This document shows positions 38,422 through 48,141 of a stretch of 64,000 nt of DNA, piece by piece. The notes under the pieces were generated by a model, which did not search any database, was not told the DNA's origin, and saw only the letters and a program-made list of their open reading frames with translations. How positions within the stretch are numbered: the first letter of the stretch is position 1; every line of letters starts with the position of its first letter. The stretch comes from Toxorhynchites rutilus septentrionalis (Eukaryota; Arthropoda; Insecta; Diptera; Culicidae): NCBI RefSeq assembly GCF_029784135.1, contig NC_073746.1, positions 63,152,097 to 63,216,096 on the forward strand, given 5' to 3'. Made by a program: the position numbers and the translations under genes.

Positions 38422-38745
38422 AAGCAAAAATCATGAATTAATTCAATATTTACGTAACCATTGTAAATTACTTTTTTATTTTAATATTTCGGAATGTACC
38501 TTTTTATTATTTTTTACTGGCAATACATAATATCTAACACCGTTTATTGTCTATGGTCACCGGAACGTCAGAGTTCTTTTGGCGCGAATGATCAGCTGTT
38601 TGGAATAAATAATTGATATTGTAGCAGTGCTTTTCAAGTTTTTACAGTGTCAAATTATCGTTACCTGGTAAGTAAATTGTTATTCTAAATATTCAGTAGT
38701 AATGTATTTGTGTTGTATTCTGTGATAAATCGTTATAGAGATTAT

Positions 38746-38761
38746 GGGACACGGATGTCCC
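38746..38761. repeat. GGGAC-N6-GTCCC palindrome, copy 2
   Basis: GGGACACGGATGTCCC, in the probable 5'UTR intron of the transposase. Confidence 0.85.
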
Positions 38762-38863
38762 TGTCGGCGTAAAGGAATACTTTTTATACGGAATTTCATA
38801 ACTTTTTGGCCTGGTGATTTATACCAAAATGCTATCATTTTCTTATTCATATTGTTGCAGAAT

Positions 38864-40627
38864 ATGTTTCGTAAGGGACGTGGAGTTTTTGAGCTTCGAG
38901 AAAATGAAATTCATCAAATTTTGATGGGTGACAATAGCGATGAGGAAGATGACTTAGTGCTTGATGAAGAAGACCAAAGACTTCTAACACAGGATGATGA
39001 CCAAGGGGTATTTGATGTCGAGATTGAAGGAACGACGACTCTTCAACGGCAAGAATCACCTGAACCTTCAACATCTCGATAGGAAATCGTCACTGAAGCA
39101 CATTCCAACCTTCAACCGGTTTTCAATTGGAATCCGAGAACATACCACCCAAATGTTTTTCCTGACGTGGAATATGAATTCGGAAAGGTGAAAATCTGTC
39201 AAGAAGTTGAAGCCGATACATTGACTCCTTTTGACATTTTCCGTTTAGTAACTAATTTCGACATTTTAGTTGAACGTATAGTATCCGAGTCAGTACAATA
39301 CGCTCACCAAAATGGACGGGAGTTCACTATCAAAATCGATGAAATGAAAGCATTTCTTGGTGTGAATCTGGTTATGGGCTATCATATCTTGCCATCATTG
39401 AGAGATTACTGGTCTACAGAACCAGACATGGCGGTACCATTCATTTCAAATGTTATGCCAAGAACGCGATTCGAAGAAATACGCAGAAATCTACATTTCT
39501 GTAACAATGACGATGTAAGAGACATAAACAGCCCTAACTATGATCGAGCATACAAAATCCGGCCAGTTATGGATCACTTGAATACTTCATTTCAAAACGC
39601 TCTCAATAACACGAAAAAACAATCCATCGACGAGCATATGATCAAATTCAAGGGTCACAACGTAATGAAGCAATACATAAAAAATAAACCAGTAAGATGG
39701 GGTTTCAAATTATGGTGCAGATGTGATGCAGAAACGGGTTACTTATTTGAATTTGATTTATATACCGGTAAACGAACTTCAGGGACTGAGTATGGATTAG
39801 GTGAATCAGTAGTGCTGAAACTTACGACAAAGCTGGACGGCTTGGGATGTGAAATTTACATTGACAATTTCTTCAACTCACCTTTGTTGCAGTACAGACT
39901 GATTGACCAGAATATCAAGGCATGTGGGACTGTTCGAATTAACCGAAAACATCTTCCGAAAACTGCACCAGTGGATAAAAAAATGAAGCGTGGGGACATT
40001 TACACCACAAGTTTTCAAGGCATATCGTATGTGAAATGGATGGATAATAAAGCGGTACATTTCTTGACCAACTTTCTGTCACCTGTAGAAACTGATACCG
40101 TGAAACGGCGACAGGCTGGCTCAGCAGATAAAATTGACGTGAGATGTCCTAAAATTGTGTCACACTATAACAAAAATATGGGTGGAGTGGACCTAATGGA
40201 CCAACTAAAAGTGTGCTATGAAATAGATCGGAGATCAAAAATAAAGTATTATCTTCGCCTATTCTTTGATCTGTTAGACATATCGATCAATAATGCACAT
40301 ACCGTCTACACTAAGCTTCATGAACAAAAAAAAATTGAAGGATCTCTGTTGTCGACCTTGCAATTCAGACAAGTTGTTGCTCGGAGTTTGATAAATGGTT
40401 TTACCAACAGACAAAGAGGCCTTCCAACTGCAAGAAGTAGTGTAGTACGCAAAGTAGTGAAACGACAATTACCATCGCACCCAATGGAAAAGTCGAATGC
40501 CAGAAAGAGGTGCGTACATTGTGCCAAGTACAAAAAAGAAAACCGCACAAATAATACTTGTATTTTGTGTAAAGTGCACCTTTGCTACACTAACAACAGG
40601 AATTGTTTCGCCGAGTACCACAAATAA
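38864..40627 (+). pseudogene. piggyBac transposase with one in-frame TAG
   Basis: The start chosen is the ATG at 38864 (MFRKGRGVFELRENEI), just after a good splice acceptor; the upstream in-frame ATG at 38744 lies in the probable UTR intron. The frame would be 588 codons including stop, but codon 73 (39080-39082) is TAG; the rest stays in the same frame. An acidic N-terminus (DEEDDLVLDEED) precedes the DDE region. Catalytic Asp candidates are at codons 256 (KQSIDEHM), 334 (EIYIDNFF) and 443 (GGVDLMD), with Asp446 following. The spacing of 78, 101 and 3 equals that of the cabbage-looper piggyBac (D268, D346, D447, D450). The C-terminus has a cysteine-rich domain (CVHCAKYK, CILCKVHLC, NCFAEYH). 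Apart from the stop it looks complete, so it may have died recently. Confidence 0.93.
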
Positions 40628-40778
40628 CTTGCCCTATTATATTTATATTATCTATAAATAAGTAAATAAAAGTATACTGAGTAACAAATGTACATTATTT
40701 ATAACAAAACACTCTTACCAACAAGTAAACCAAAATTTAGATGTTTCAGTAGAAAGTAACCCTTACATATACATATTT

Positions 40779-40794
40779 GGGACATATTTGTCCC
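40779..40794. repeat. GGGAC-N6-GTCCC palindrome, copy 3
   Basis: GGGACATATTTGTCCC, about 133 bp inside the right end of the piggyBac element, downstream of the transposase stop. Confidence 0.85.
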
Positions 40795-40930
40795 ATAAAT
40801 TTCCAAAAAAAATGTAAAAGTTTTTGGAATTTTTAGTATAAATTATGTTTTTAGGGTGCCTATTAATTCATTACATCTAGGTAAATTGATTTAATAATGT
40901 ACCGTAACCTTATGGTCCTGAAAGGGTTAA

Positions 40931-41402
40931 TTGAAAGCAATGAGCGTCCTTCCGCATGCGACATAAGACTAATCAATGATGATAATGATCATAGTCCTTT
41001 TGAGCAGTTTCAATCGTCAGTTAAAGCATCTGCTTTCCAAATTGAAAGGAAACGATAGTAGGAATTAATAAAACAGGAGAATTTGGAAAATTGCTTCAAA
41101 AATGCTTTAAAATCAATGAGACAGCAGTGGACATGGATGATTTTAAAAATGTACGAAGGAAAAGCAACCAAAAGCATCTCTGAGAGCACTGAACATCGTA
41201 CATGATCTAGATTAATCTATCAAGATCAAGAAGTAAAGTCCAGTAAACTATCTCTTAGTGTGTGCCAATATTTAAGTATCTAATTTCTTTTTATTGGCGA
41301 AATATTGGCTATCACCATGTATATGGCAAAATGCTACGTTAATAATGGCAGATGTTTGGCAATATTTATCTTGCTGAAGAATTTGAATGAGGCTTTATTG
41401 AT
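40931..41402. other. no gene seen
   Basis: AT-rich spacer between the piggyBac element and the hAT-like element. Confidence 0.4.
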
Positions 41403-41410
41403 GTGACATA

Positions 41411-42217
41411 CAGAGCCAGGTTTGAAGACATGTTTTTATTTTGAAGACATTTGACTTACTGTGAAGACATTTAATTTTGTGGAGATACTTTGAAGACATC
41501 CGGAAATATGCGAAGACATTTCAGTATGATAGCGTACGTGGGGTTTTGAGAGATATTATTTCCATGTAATTCTAACTATTGGCCGAAAATATGGTCAAAA
41601 GAAGTAGGGCTTTTGTCTTGGGGTCATTCACTTGTTTTTTTTAACTTTTCAAGCAGAAAATCCACAAGCATATAAAATGAATTCAACAAAAAACCATTTT
41701 TACTTCAAATTAATTTCCGCTCGAGAATTCGAATGACTGTGACATTGTATGTTCACTATTTCGGGCCTATATTGTAGAATAGATTTACCTAGATCTTTCA
41801 AACAACCACTTCACAAATTGAAGGTTTTAATTTTATTGATATGGTTTGAGTTACAACCAAAGCTTCAAAACTGAAATAAACAAATTGAGTTATCACAGTT
41901 CCGTTTTCGTGGTAGAACTGGGGCTCATTCACTCAATCAACGGTTTATCAAGCCAATTATCATTTATAAAATTTAGTTCGCAGTTGCGCAATATATTCCT
42001 TGTTCACATTCATTGAAATAAACTTCAAAACCTCAAAGTATGTTTAATGAAAAGCGCTATATAACAGTATCAATTAGAATAAACATTGAAAAAACTATCA
42101 AAATTTGTTCAAAAGTATGTTATGAATTCTAGGTTCCTCCGATATTGTTGGGAAGACATTTGAAGACATTTTTTCGTACAATGTGAAAACATTTGAAAAA
42201 ATCACCTGCCATCCCTG
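41411..42217 (+). mobile_element. hAT-like non-autonomous element (807 bp)
   Basis: A perfect 8-bp direct repeat GTGACATA flanks it (41403-41410 and 42218-42225), the duplication length of hAT elements. The ends are CAGAGCCAGG and, inward from the right, CAGGGATGGCAGG, imperfect but hAT-like. It has no coding capacity. Five GAAGACAT boxes lie in the first 110 bp and two or three at the right end, listed separately. Confidence 0.75.
41424..41519 (+). repeat. GAAGACAT box array in the hAT-like element
   Basis: GAAGACAT occurs at 41424, 41443, 41463, 41492 and 41512, with steps of 19, 20, 29 and 20 bp. Two more lie at 42152 and 42162 and a variant GAAAACAT at 42185, all in the same orientation. 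Subterminal repeats of this kind bind transposase in other hAT elements; binding here is inferred. Confidence 0.85.
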
Positions 42218-42224
42218 GTGACAT

Positions 42225-42515
42225 ATCTCTTTTCAGATTCGCGTTGACGGCGTTGAGATTGGTGTACTGTGATTTTGAAGGCGAAAATAATAAAGGTTTT
42301 TTTTTGTTGGAATATACACACTTTGAAAATAAAAATTATGAATGAAAATCTACTTCTCTCTGCATCGGATAAGTATCCTATGCAATAAAGTAACTCGTCT
42401 TTCTCGCTCATTGCGGAAAATTATCAAACGAACATTGTGTCCGATCATTTTTTTTGCATTATAATGATGAGTTTTTGTGAAATTATCGAAAGATGTATTG
42501 ACAAATGGCTAGGTA
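42225..42515 (+). repeat. diverged dispersed repeat, copy 1
   Basis: Matches 53990-54285 in order over several blocks: GCGTTGACGG-GTTG, a GAAAATCTACTT-like block, and ATTATAATGATGAGTTTTT followed by a -GTATTGACA-ATGGCTA- block. Identity is patchy with indels. It abuts the hAT-like insertion on the left. Confidence 0.55.
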
Positions 42516-42680
42516 AGGATCAGCACTACGAGCTTTTTATCAAAAATGTAACGATTTGAAGCTGCCTTTGAGACTGATGATATTTGAAAGAAATTAATTT
42601 GCGTCACCGAACGGATATCGCCACCAGATGTCGACACTGTACAATTGTCATCGCGGGCATCACAACAAATAAACAAAATT

Positions 42681-42961
42681 CTTCTTCTTCTTCTTCTTCT
42701 TCAATGGCACTAACGTTCCTAGAGGAACTTCGCCGTCTCAACGTAGTATTACTTGCGTCATTTTTTATTAGTACTTAGTTGAGATTTCTATGCCAAATAA
42801 CACGCCTTGAATGCATTCTGAGTGGCAAGCTCTAGAATACGCGTGATCACAGTGCAAGTCGGAGGAAATTTCTTTGACGAAAAATTCCCCCTACCAGAAC
42901 GGGAATCGAACCCGAACACCCGGCATGTTAATTATGACGCTAACCACTCGGCCACGGGAGC
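42681..42961 (-). mobile_element. tRNA-derived SINE, near full length
   Basis: Read on the minus strand it starts with a tRNA-like head carrying an A box TGGCCGAGTGG (42944-42954) and a perfect B box GGTTCGATTCC (42902-42912), the internal RNA polymerase III promoter. A tRNA-unrelated body follows, ending in a GAA repeat (42681-42702). A candidate 8-bp target duplication ACAAAATT flanks it. A 5'-truncated copy is at 53177-53410. It is not a functional tRNA gene: no proper acceptor stem pairing is evident and the body runs on for 200 bp. Confidence 0.88.
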
Positions 42962-43131
42962 ACAAAATTAGCAAAGGTAAATGTGGCTATGCCTGTGAAT
43001 AAATTGTCATTGAGATTGCGGTTGCATCAGTTTAAACCTCTCTGTTGTAATTCAGCAAACAATTATAATTTACGTTTTTGTAAATAAATGTTTTTTTTGG
43101 ATTTAAGTTTATGTGTTTACATTTTCTGTTA

Positions 43132-43454
43132 CAATGATTTGCCTCTAATTGGACATCTAGGTATTTGGACAGACCCGTTATGCGACACGAATAATTGGAC
43201 GTTTGATCCTCTAATTGGACATTTTTGTAAACATCCTTTGGGCATTTTTTTCAACCGGTTTCCAACCATTTTACCATATTATGTATATTGCATACTTTTC
43301 TAATGGTTTTTGGTTGGATTTAAAATTAATTTCCTGTTTAAACTTGATTTTCATATTATGTTGTGTTTTTTGATATGCCCAATTACAGGTCTCAGTTACC
43401 TCTAATGCAACACTGAGTGGTGGCTCGGTATGTCCAATTAGAGGCAAATCACTG
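43132..43454 (+). mobile_element. Tc1/mariner-type miniature element, copy 2 (323 bp)
   Basis: Ends CAATGATTTGCCTCTAATTG and CAATTAGAGGCAAATCACTG match the element at 22164-22524. TA precedes it and TG follows, so one side of the target duplication has mutated. Internal copies of the motif CTAATTGGACAT at about 43146 and 43211 suggest internal duplication of the end. Confidence 0.82.
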
Positions 43455-43899
43455 TGGTGAAAATTTTTTTGTGGAAGAAACTTTTTTTCTGGAGCTAATC
43501 TGATGAAACTAAGTAAATTATAATATACAAGAAAAAATATTTCAAGGATTCCAGAAGGTTACAAACAAAAAAAACACAATAAACAAGGGGGTTCTCTTAG
43601 TTGCTTTAAAACTAATTTAGAATGAATTCATGGGGCAAACGGCCTGAATTCTTCTCCATGAATACTATCAACAACTATACAAAAGAAATTGTTAAACAAA
43701 ACTTGCACCGGGGTAACAAATTTCCTTTATTTGATTAATAGGATCAAAGCTTTCGAACTGTGTTCTATCAAGCTGACACTCTTCCGCCTTTCTAGTCTTG
43801 GATACAAATAATACCCTTCGATGGTCAGTCCTCTCGGTTTGATAAGACACAAATTTGATTTATTCTAATTTGCAGCCCATGTGCCTATACTACTTCCCA
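43455..43899. other. no gene seen
   Basis: AT-rich transition without a recognised feature. Confidence 0.4.
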
Positions 43900-46320
43900 A
43901 ACACCCCGGGCCAGGAATAAAAAAACTATTTCCGGGAAAACTAGCCCAGAATGTTTCTTAGTTCTGTTTGGGCGGTCTGTCGAAATAGAAAACCGTCGAA
44001 CAAGTTTAGAACAACAGGACGAGCCGAAGCCCACAGTGCTGCGATGAATAGATTAATTTATTTTAAATTTACTCAGGCTGCGAGAAGAAACCTGCTGCTG
44101 CTGCCTCAGTGGTCACGATGTTTGCAGAAGGTGAAAGCGAAGTTTTATGTGTTTGTGGTCGATTCTGGTTGAGTGATTCTGGTCGTTTGTTCTGGGCTGC
44201 GAAGTACTCGCCTTGCTTGCCGAAAGGTCATCTGCTGAAAAGTGAGAAAGGAAAATTAATCCTTTTTCCTTTTCACTCTAATAATAATGCTTTGCTCCCA
44301 CAGTGTAGCAACTGTCCGATCTTGGAACATCTTTTTCAATACCCTCCTATCCCCCGCACCATCGAGCGAAAAGGCGTATAATTTTCCGAAACTTGGAGAA
44401 ATTTGACCAGCTACAGCTCCCCCGCCTCAACACCCAACACTAAGGGGGTATGTTGGAACGTACACGTTTAGCAAATGGAAACATATTTCTCATACTTTAA
44501 CTGGCTCTTTGCGTCCGGAATTAGGACCGACCGGACACTTTGAAACTTTCCGCACTAAGAGTGCGTGTGTGTGGGGTGGAGGAATGGATGTCCGAAAAGT
44601 AAAGAACTCATAAATAAACTCGAACCCCAAAACCAAAAACTTCAGAGGAGAGACACACGGCATGTGTTTTAAAATACACTTACTCACTCGGACAGCAGCA
44701 GTAGAGAGCGAGCGGCTGCTTTTCCATCCCCTGGGGGCGGCCCACATTGGTCTTCGGACGAAACTCTGAGACTTATGGTGGTAAGAAAAGGGCTTTTCCA
44801 TCAAAAAACCTTATCTAAACAAACAGAGAACGCCCATAGATTCTTTATGGGCTTCTGGGCCTCTGGCGAAAAGTTGCGTCGGGGGATAATGGGGGGGGGG
44901 GAGGAGGTAGTTTTAATGAAAAACCCTCGGTTGTCCGAAAATATAATTATAACGTAAGAAGAAATATATATATATATATACACAAACATATCGGGCCAGA
45001 ACCAGAGGTCGAGGGGATGCTCGAATGTGTGCATGGAGGGGTCAAAATTATAATATACCCTCATTCTGCTGAAACTGTTTCCCCTCCTGCCAGTTCTGCG
45101 GACAGCGGACAGAATGATCAAGAAGTGAAACTTTTCAACATACGTCCATTATTTAGCATGTCAAAATGTGAACTATTCGTGTTCGGGAGGAGAAAATTCT
45201 CGCTCGAAGGCTTACCCGGTATCGGTCTGGGAACTTTCCCGTCTTAATGCAGAAACACGAATGATGTTCTGACATCAACACTTGCCAGTCTTTTTCTTAG
45301 GGTCATCAAACAAAACTGTGAACCCCTTCAAACACAAGACGGTGGGGTGGGTGGTGTCGAGCATTGCTCAAGTCTGCTTTCGCTTCATATTAAATTAATA
45401 CAAATTTCATCGAGGAAAACTGCCACGCTGTGCTATAATTTAAATAATCTGCCCTCATCATAAATGTATTAATGTCCCCATTTGAGTCACTGCATGTCTG
45501 TGTACCAGGGTTCTTCCTTAGAAATCTGTCTCCATATCAGTACTCGTTCAGCGAGACATAAAACATATTATTTTACTTTCGTGCAATTTCACCCCTTTTT
45601 CCTTCGCATAACTACTTCCACCCATCCCAACCATCTCCCACTAAAACGGAACCCCGGGCTCAGTAATGGCGCAAGGCCTATTGTTATGATTATCATCAAT
45701 GCTTTATGTAATATGAATCGTTTTCATAAATTTGGTCCCTTCGCTGCTCGGCTTGGTGGACGGTCCGTCGTCCGCTCGGCAACTAGTCGGGCCGGGTCGC
45801 CACTATCGCCAAAGCTGTTTCATAATATTGGTTTAGTTCATAATATCTCTCTCTGGAGTGTCGCGTTCGTCTCCCGAGTCCCCGATCAGCAGAGGCAGAC
45901 ACGCACTATACTTGTGTGTATGTTACATCCACAACAATCTTGGAGCTTGGAATGTCTTTACTGCTAAATAATTATAATGTAATAATAATAACAGTGCTGC
46001 TGCTGGTGGGCTAGGGAAAACTAGTCCTCGGATTCGGATCCAGCCCGCTCGTAATGCCCATGGGGCTCAATGTTTTGCCCTAGTTGGTCGATAATTGAAT
46101 GGTTGCCTCCTCCCCTCCCACGGATGGGCAGTTGTGAAAATTGACTTCTGCGAAGTTTTAGAGAAAAATTAAATAAAAGTAGCGGAGAGACTTTACGGAA
46201 GATCCGGGAAACTAGCAATCAGAGGACGGGAACGATTTGCATTTCCTGGGAACTGCTGCAGCAGTTGGGTCCTCGAGAATAATTCATACGGAAATTTTAT
46301 GAATAGGACCACTTAGCTGT
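43900..46320. other. GC-richer noncoding island, no transposon seen
   Basis: Contains a run of ten G near 44891, a TA run near 44966 and purine-rich tracts. Frames such as 44490-44804 and 45482-45967 have no motif. Unassigned. Confidence 0.4.
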
Positions 46321-47351
46321 AATTTTTTTAAAGAAGTTTTTACGACTATAAGTGAGGTGTCTTCTACAGGACACAAACATTTCGTGGAATCTGATGCAGT
46401 TGTCTAAGTGTGGTGATAAATGAAACCACAATGTTGTGATTGATCAGAATCGAAACACATTTGGAACGAACACAGGATGTTAGGATACCTGGATCTCATG
46501 AAAATGAGAATGTTTCAGAATAATAAAATAAATTGTCTGCCAGTTCAGACACAGAAAAGAGTACGTTCATTCGACTAAAACAACGCAGTCTTTTTGATTC
46601 TGTCAGTGACGATGCAAGCTCTGCACTGTGCTTGCTTCTAGCATATTCTGTGGATGCATTCTGAAACGAAAGGCTTTGCACGATTATTCAACACGGTTTA
46701 TTGTGTTTTTTTTAAAGTTTCTGAGCAACTGAAATTAGTTTTCGAACCAATAAGTAACAAGCATCACTCGTATACCTCGTATACCAAATCCTGTATGGCA
46801 TGTTTTTTTTTCTGTCAAATTAGCATCATCGCAGGATCGTTATCAACAGAGATACCATTCAACAACTAGAAAATCTTCCTAATTGATCACTATAGTGTTA
46901 GCTCAAACATTTTCAGTTTATAAGAGCCAACCATCATTATACCATGATAGCGTAAGAAACAAAGGATTTCATAATCAGATGTTCCTAAGCAAAGTCTTTT
47001 TGATTTGCAAAATACGATCACCATGCGAATTTATCGCGTGGTTTCTCTATTTCTATAGCAATCTCTTTTCGGTAAAAACGTATCATTTGGCTTAGATGAT
47101 CGCGTTTTATCAGGTGTAGTATCTTCAGATAATGTTCTTGCCATTGATTGGAAATTGAAACATGCCATAATTTTTGTTGATTTTTTCTGTCCTATTTTTT
47201 AACGTCTCAGGATACGACACGATAGCGAAAATTGCGAAGCTCAATTAAGAACATCTAAAAAATCCGAAAAATCTAAATCGATCGCCACAGTGTTAGCCGA
47301 CATATTTGCACTTCAGAAGGGATAAACCTGTGTTCCAAGTGTTCAGTAATA
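46321..47351. other. no gene seen
   Basis: AT-rich left flank of a TA-flanked element. The short frames are motif-free. Confidence 0.35.
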
Positions 47352-48141
47352 CCGTTTTGTCTCATATTCCGAACAGTCTCAAATTCCGAACACTTCATTT
47401 TTAAATGTAAATTAACTAAACTTTTATGTTATAAATAATTGAATAATGAAAACACAGACATTCTTTGGGATATAGGCTTGATTTTGACATCATTTACAGG
47501 TATCGATACAGCCTATAATTTATAATATTAAACATTTGCAAACATTGAATAATCAAAACCCTGACATTCTTTGGGTTATAGCCTTCATTTTAACATCAAT
47601 TACAGGTATCGATACAGCGTATAATTTATGATACTAAGCATTAGCAAAAAAATGCGACTGTCAAAACCAATGATAAAATGTTTGCGTCAGTAGATTCCGT
47701 AAAAAACGAGCATCGTTATTTTTTCACTAAAAAGCAAGTACAATCAATAATTACAAAGATAAAATACAATTTTTTGTGAGTATAACATTTTTCCAAAAAA
47801 GACTAGCTTGAATTTGATATATCGATCAAATAAATCCGTTCAGTAGTTCAAAAGTTATGATTTTTTTAAAAAAGCCATTGGAATTTGAGACAAAAGTGTA
47901 TATGTATATGAGTCGGAGACAAAAATGGTGTTCGGAATTTGAGACAAATGTGGTTAAACATTTTTTTAGTTTTTTAGCATGAATATGTATTTGTAAATCA
48001 ATTTCATTGCAGTCAAATGAAAAGAAAGGCTTTATTGTACCCAACAATTAAATTAATTTCGCGAAAAAGTACCATTTTGAGTAACGAGACACTGTTCAAT
48101 GGCCATCAAAGCTTAAGTGTTCGGAATATGAGACAAAACGG
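47352..48141 (+). mobile_element. Tc1/mariner-type non-autonomous element (790 bp)
   Basis: The terminal inverted repeats are perfect over 24 bp, beginning CCGTTTTGTCTCATATTC. TA flanks both ends (47350-47351 and 48142-48143). A second, inner motif TCTCAAATTCCGAACAC directly follows the left repeat, and its complement GTGTTCGGAATTTGAGA recurs near 47931, with a partial copy near 47880. No transposase. A 106-bp tandem duplication lies inside. Confidence 0.88.
47438..47649 (+). repeat. 106-bp tandem duplication inside the element
   Basis: Two units (47438-47543 and about 47544-47649) share ATTGAATAAT, GACATTCTTTGGG and ACAGGTATCGATACAGC, at a period of 106 bp with roughly 10-15 percent divergence by eye. 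Confidence 0.8.

Larger units (their letters stand above)
38390..40926 (+). mobile_element. full-length piggyBac-family element (2537 bp)
   Basis: The target duplication TTAA lies on both sides (38386-38389 and 40927-40930). The ends are CCCTTTCACGACCA and, read inward from the right, CCCTTTCAGGACCA: 13 of 14 identical. Both the TTAA target and the CCC start are hallmarks of piggyBac. Inside is one transposase frame with a single premature stop. Three GGGAC-N6-GTCCC palindromes lie at 38406, 38746 and 40779. A likely 5'UTR intron runs from 38668 (CTG|GTAAGT) to 38860 (TTGTTGCAG). Confidence 0.95.

Noticed and set aside
38744..38863. Upstream ATG at 38744 as the piggyBac start
   Set aside because: The 40 extra residues are hydrophobic and unlike the family; they fall in a probable 5'UTR intron ending at the TTGTTGCAG acceptor at 38860.
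42890..42963. A functional tRNA gene on the minus strand
   Set aside because: The A and B boxes are there, but no closing acceptor stem is evident and the unit continues into a SINE body with a GAA tail.
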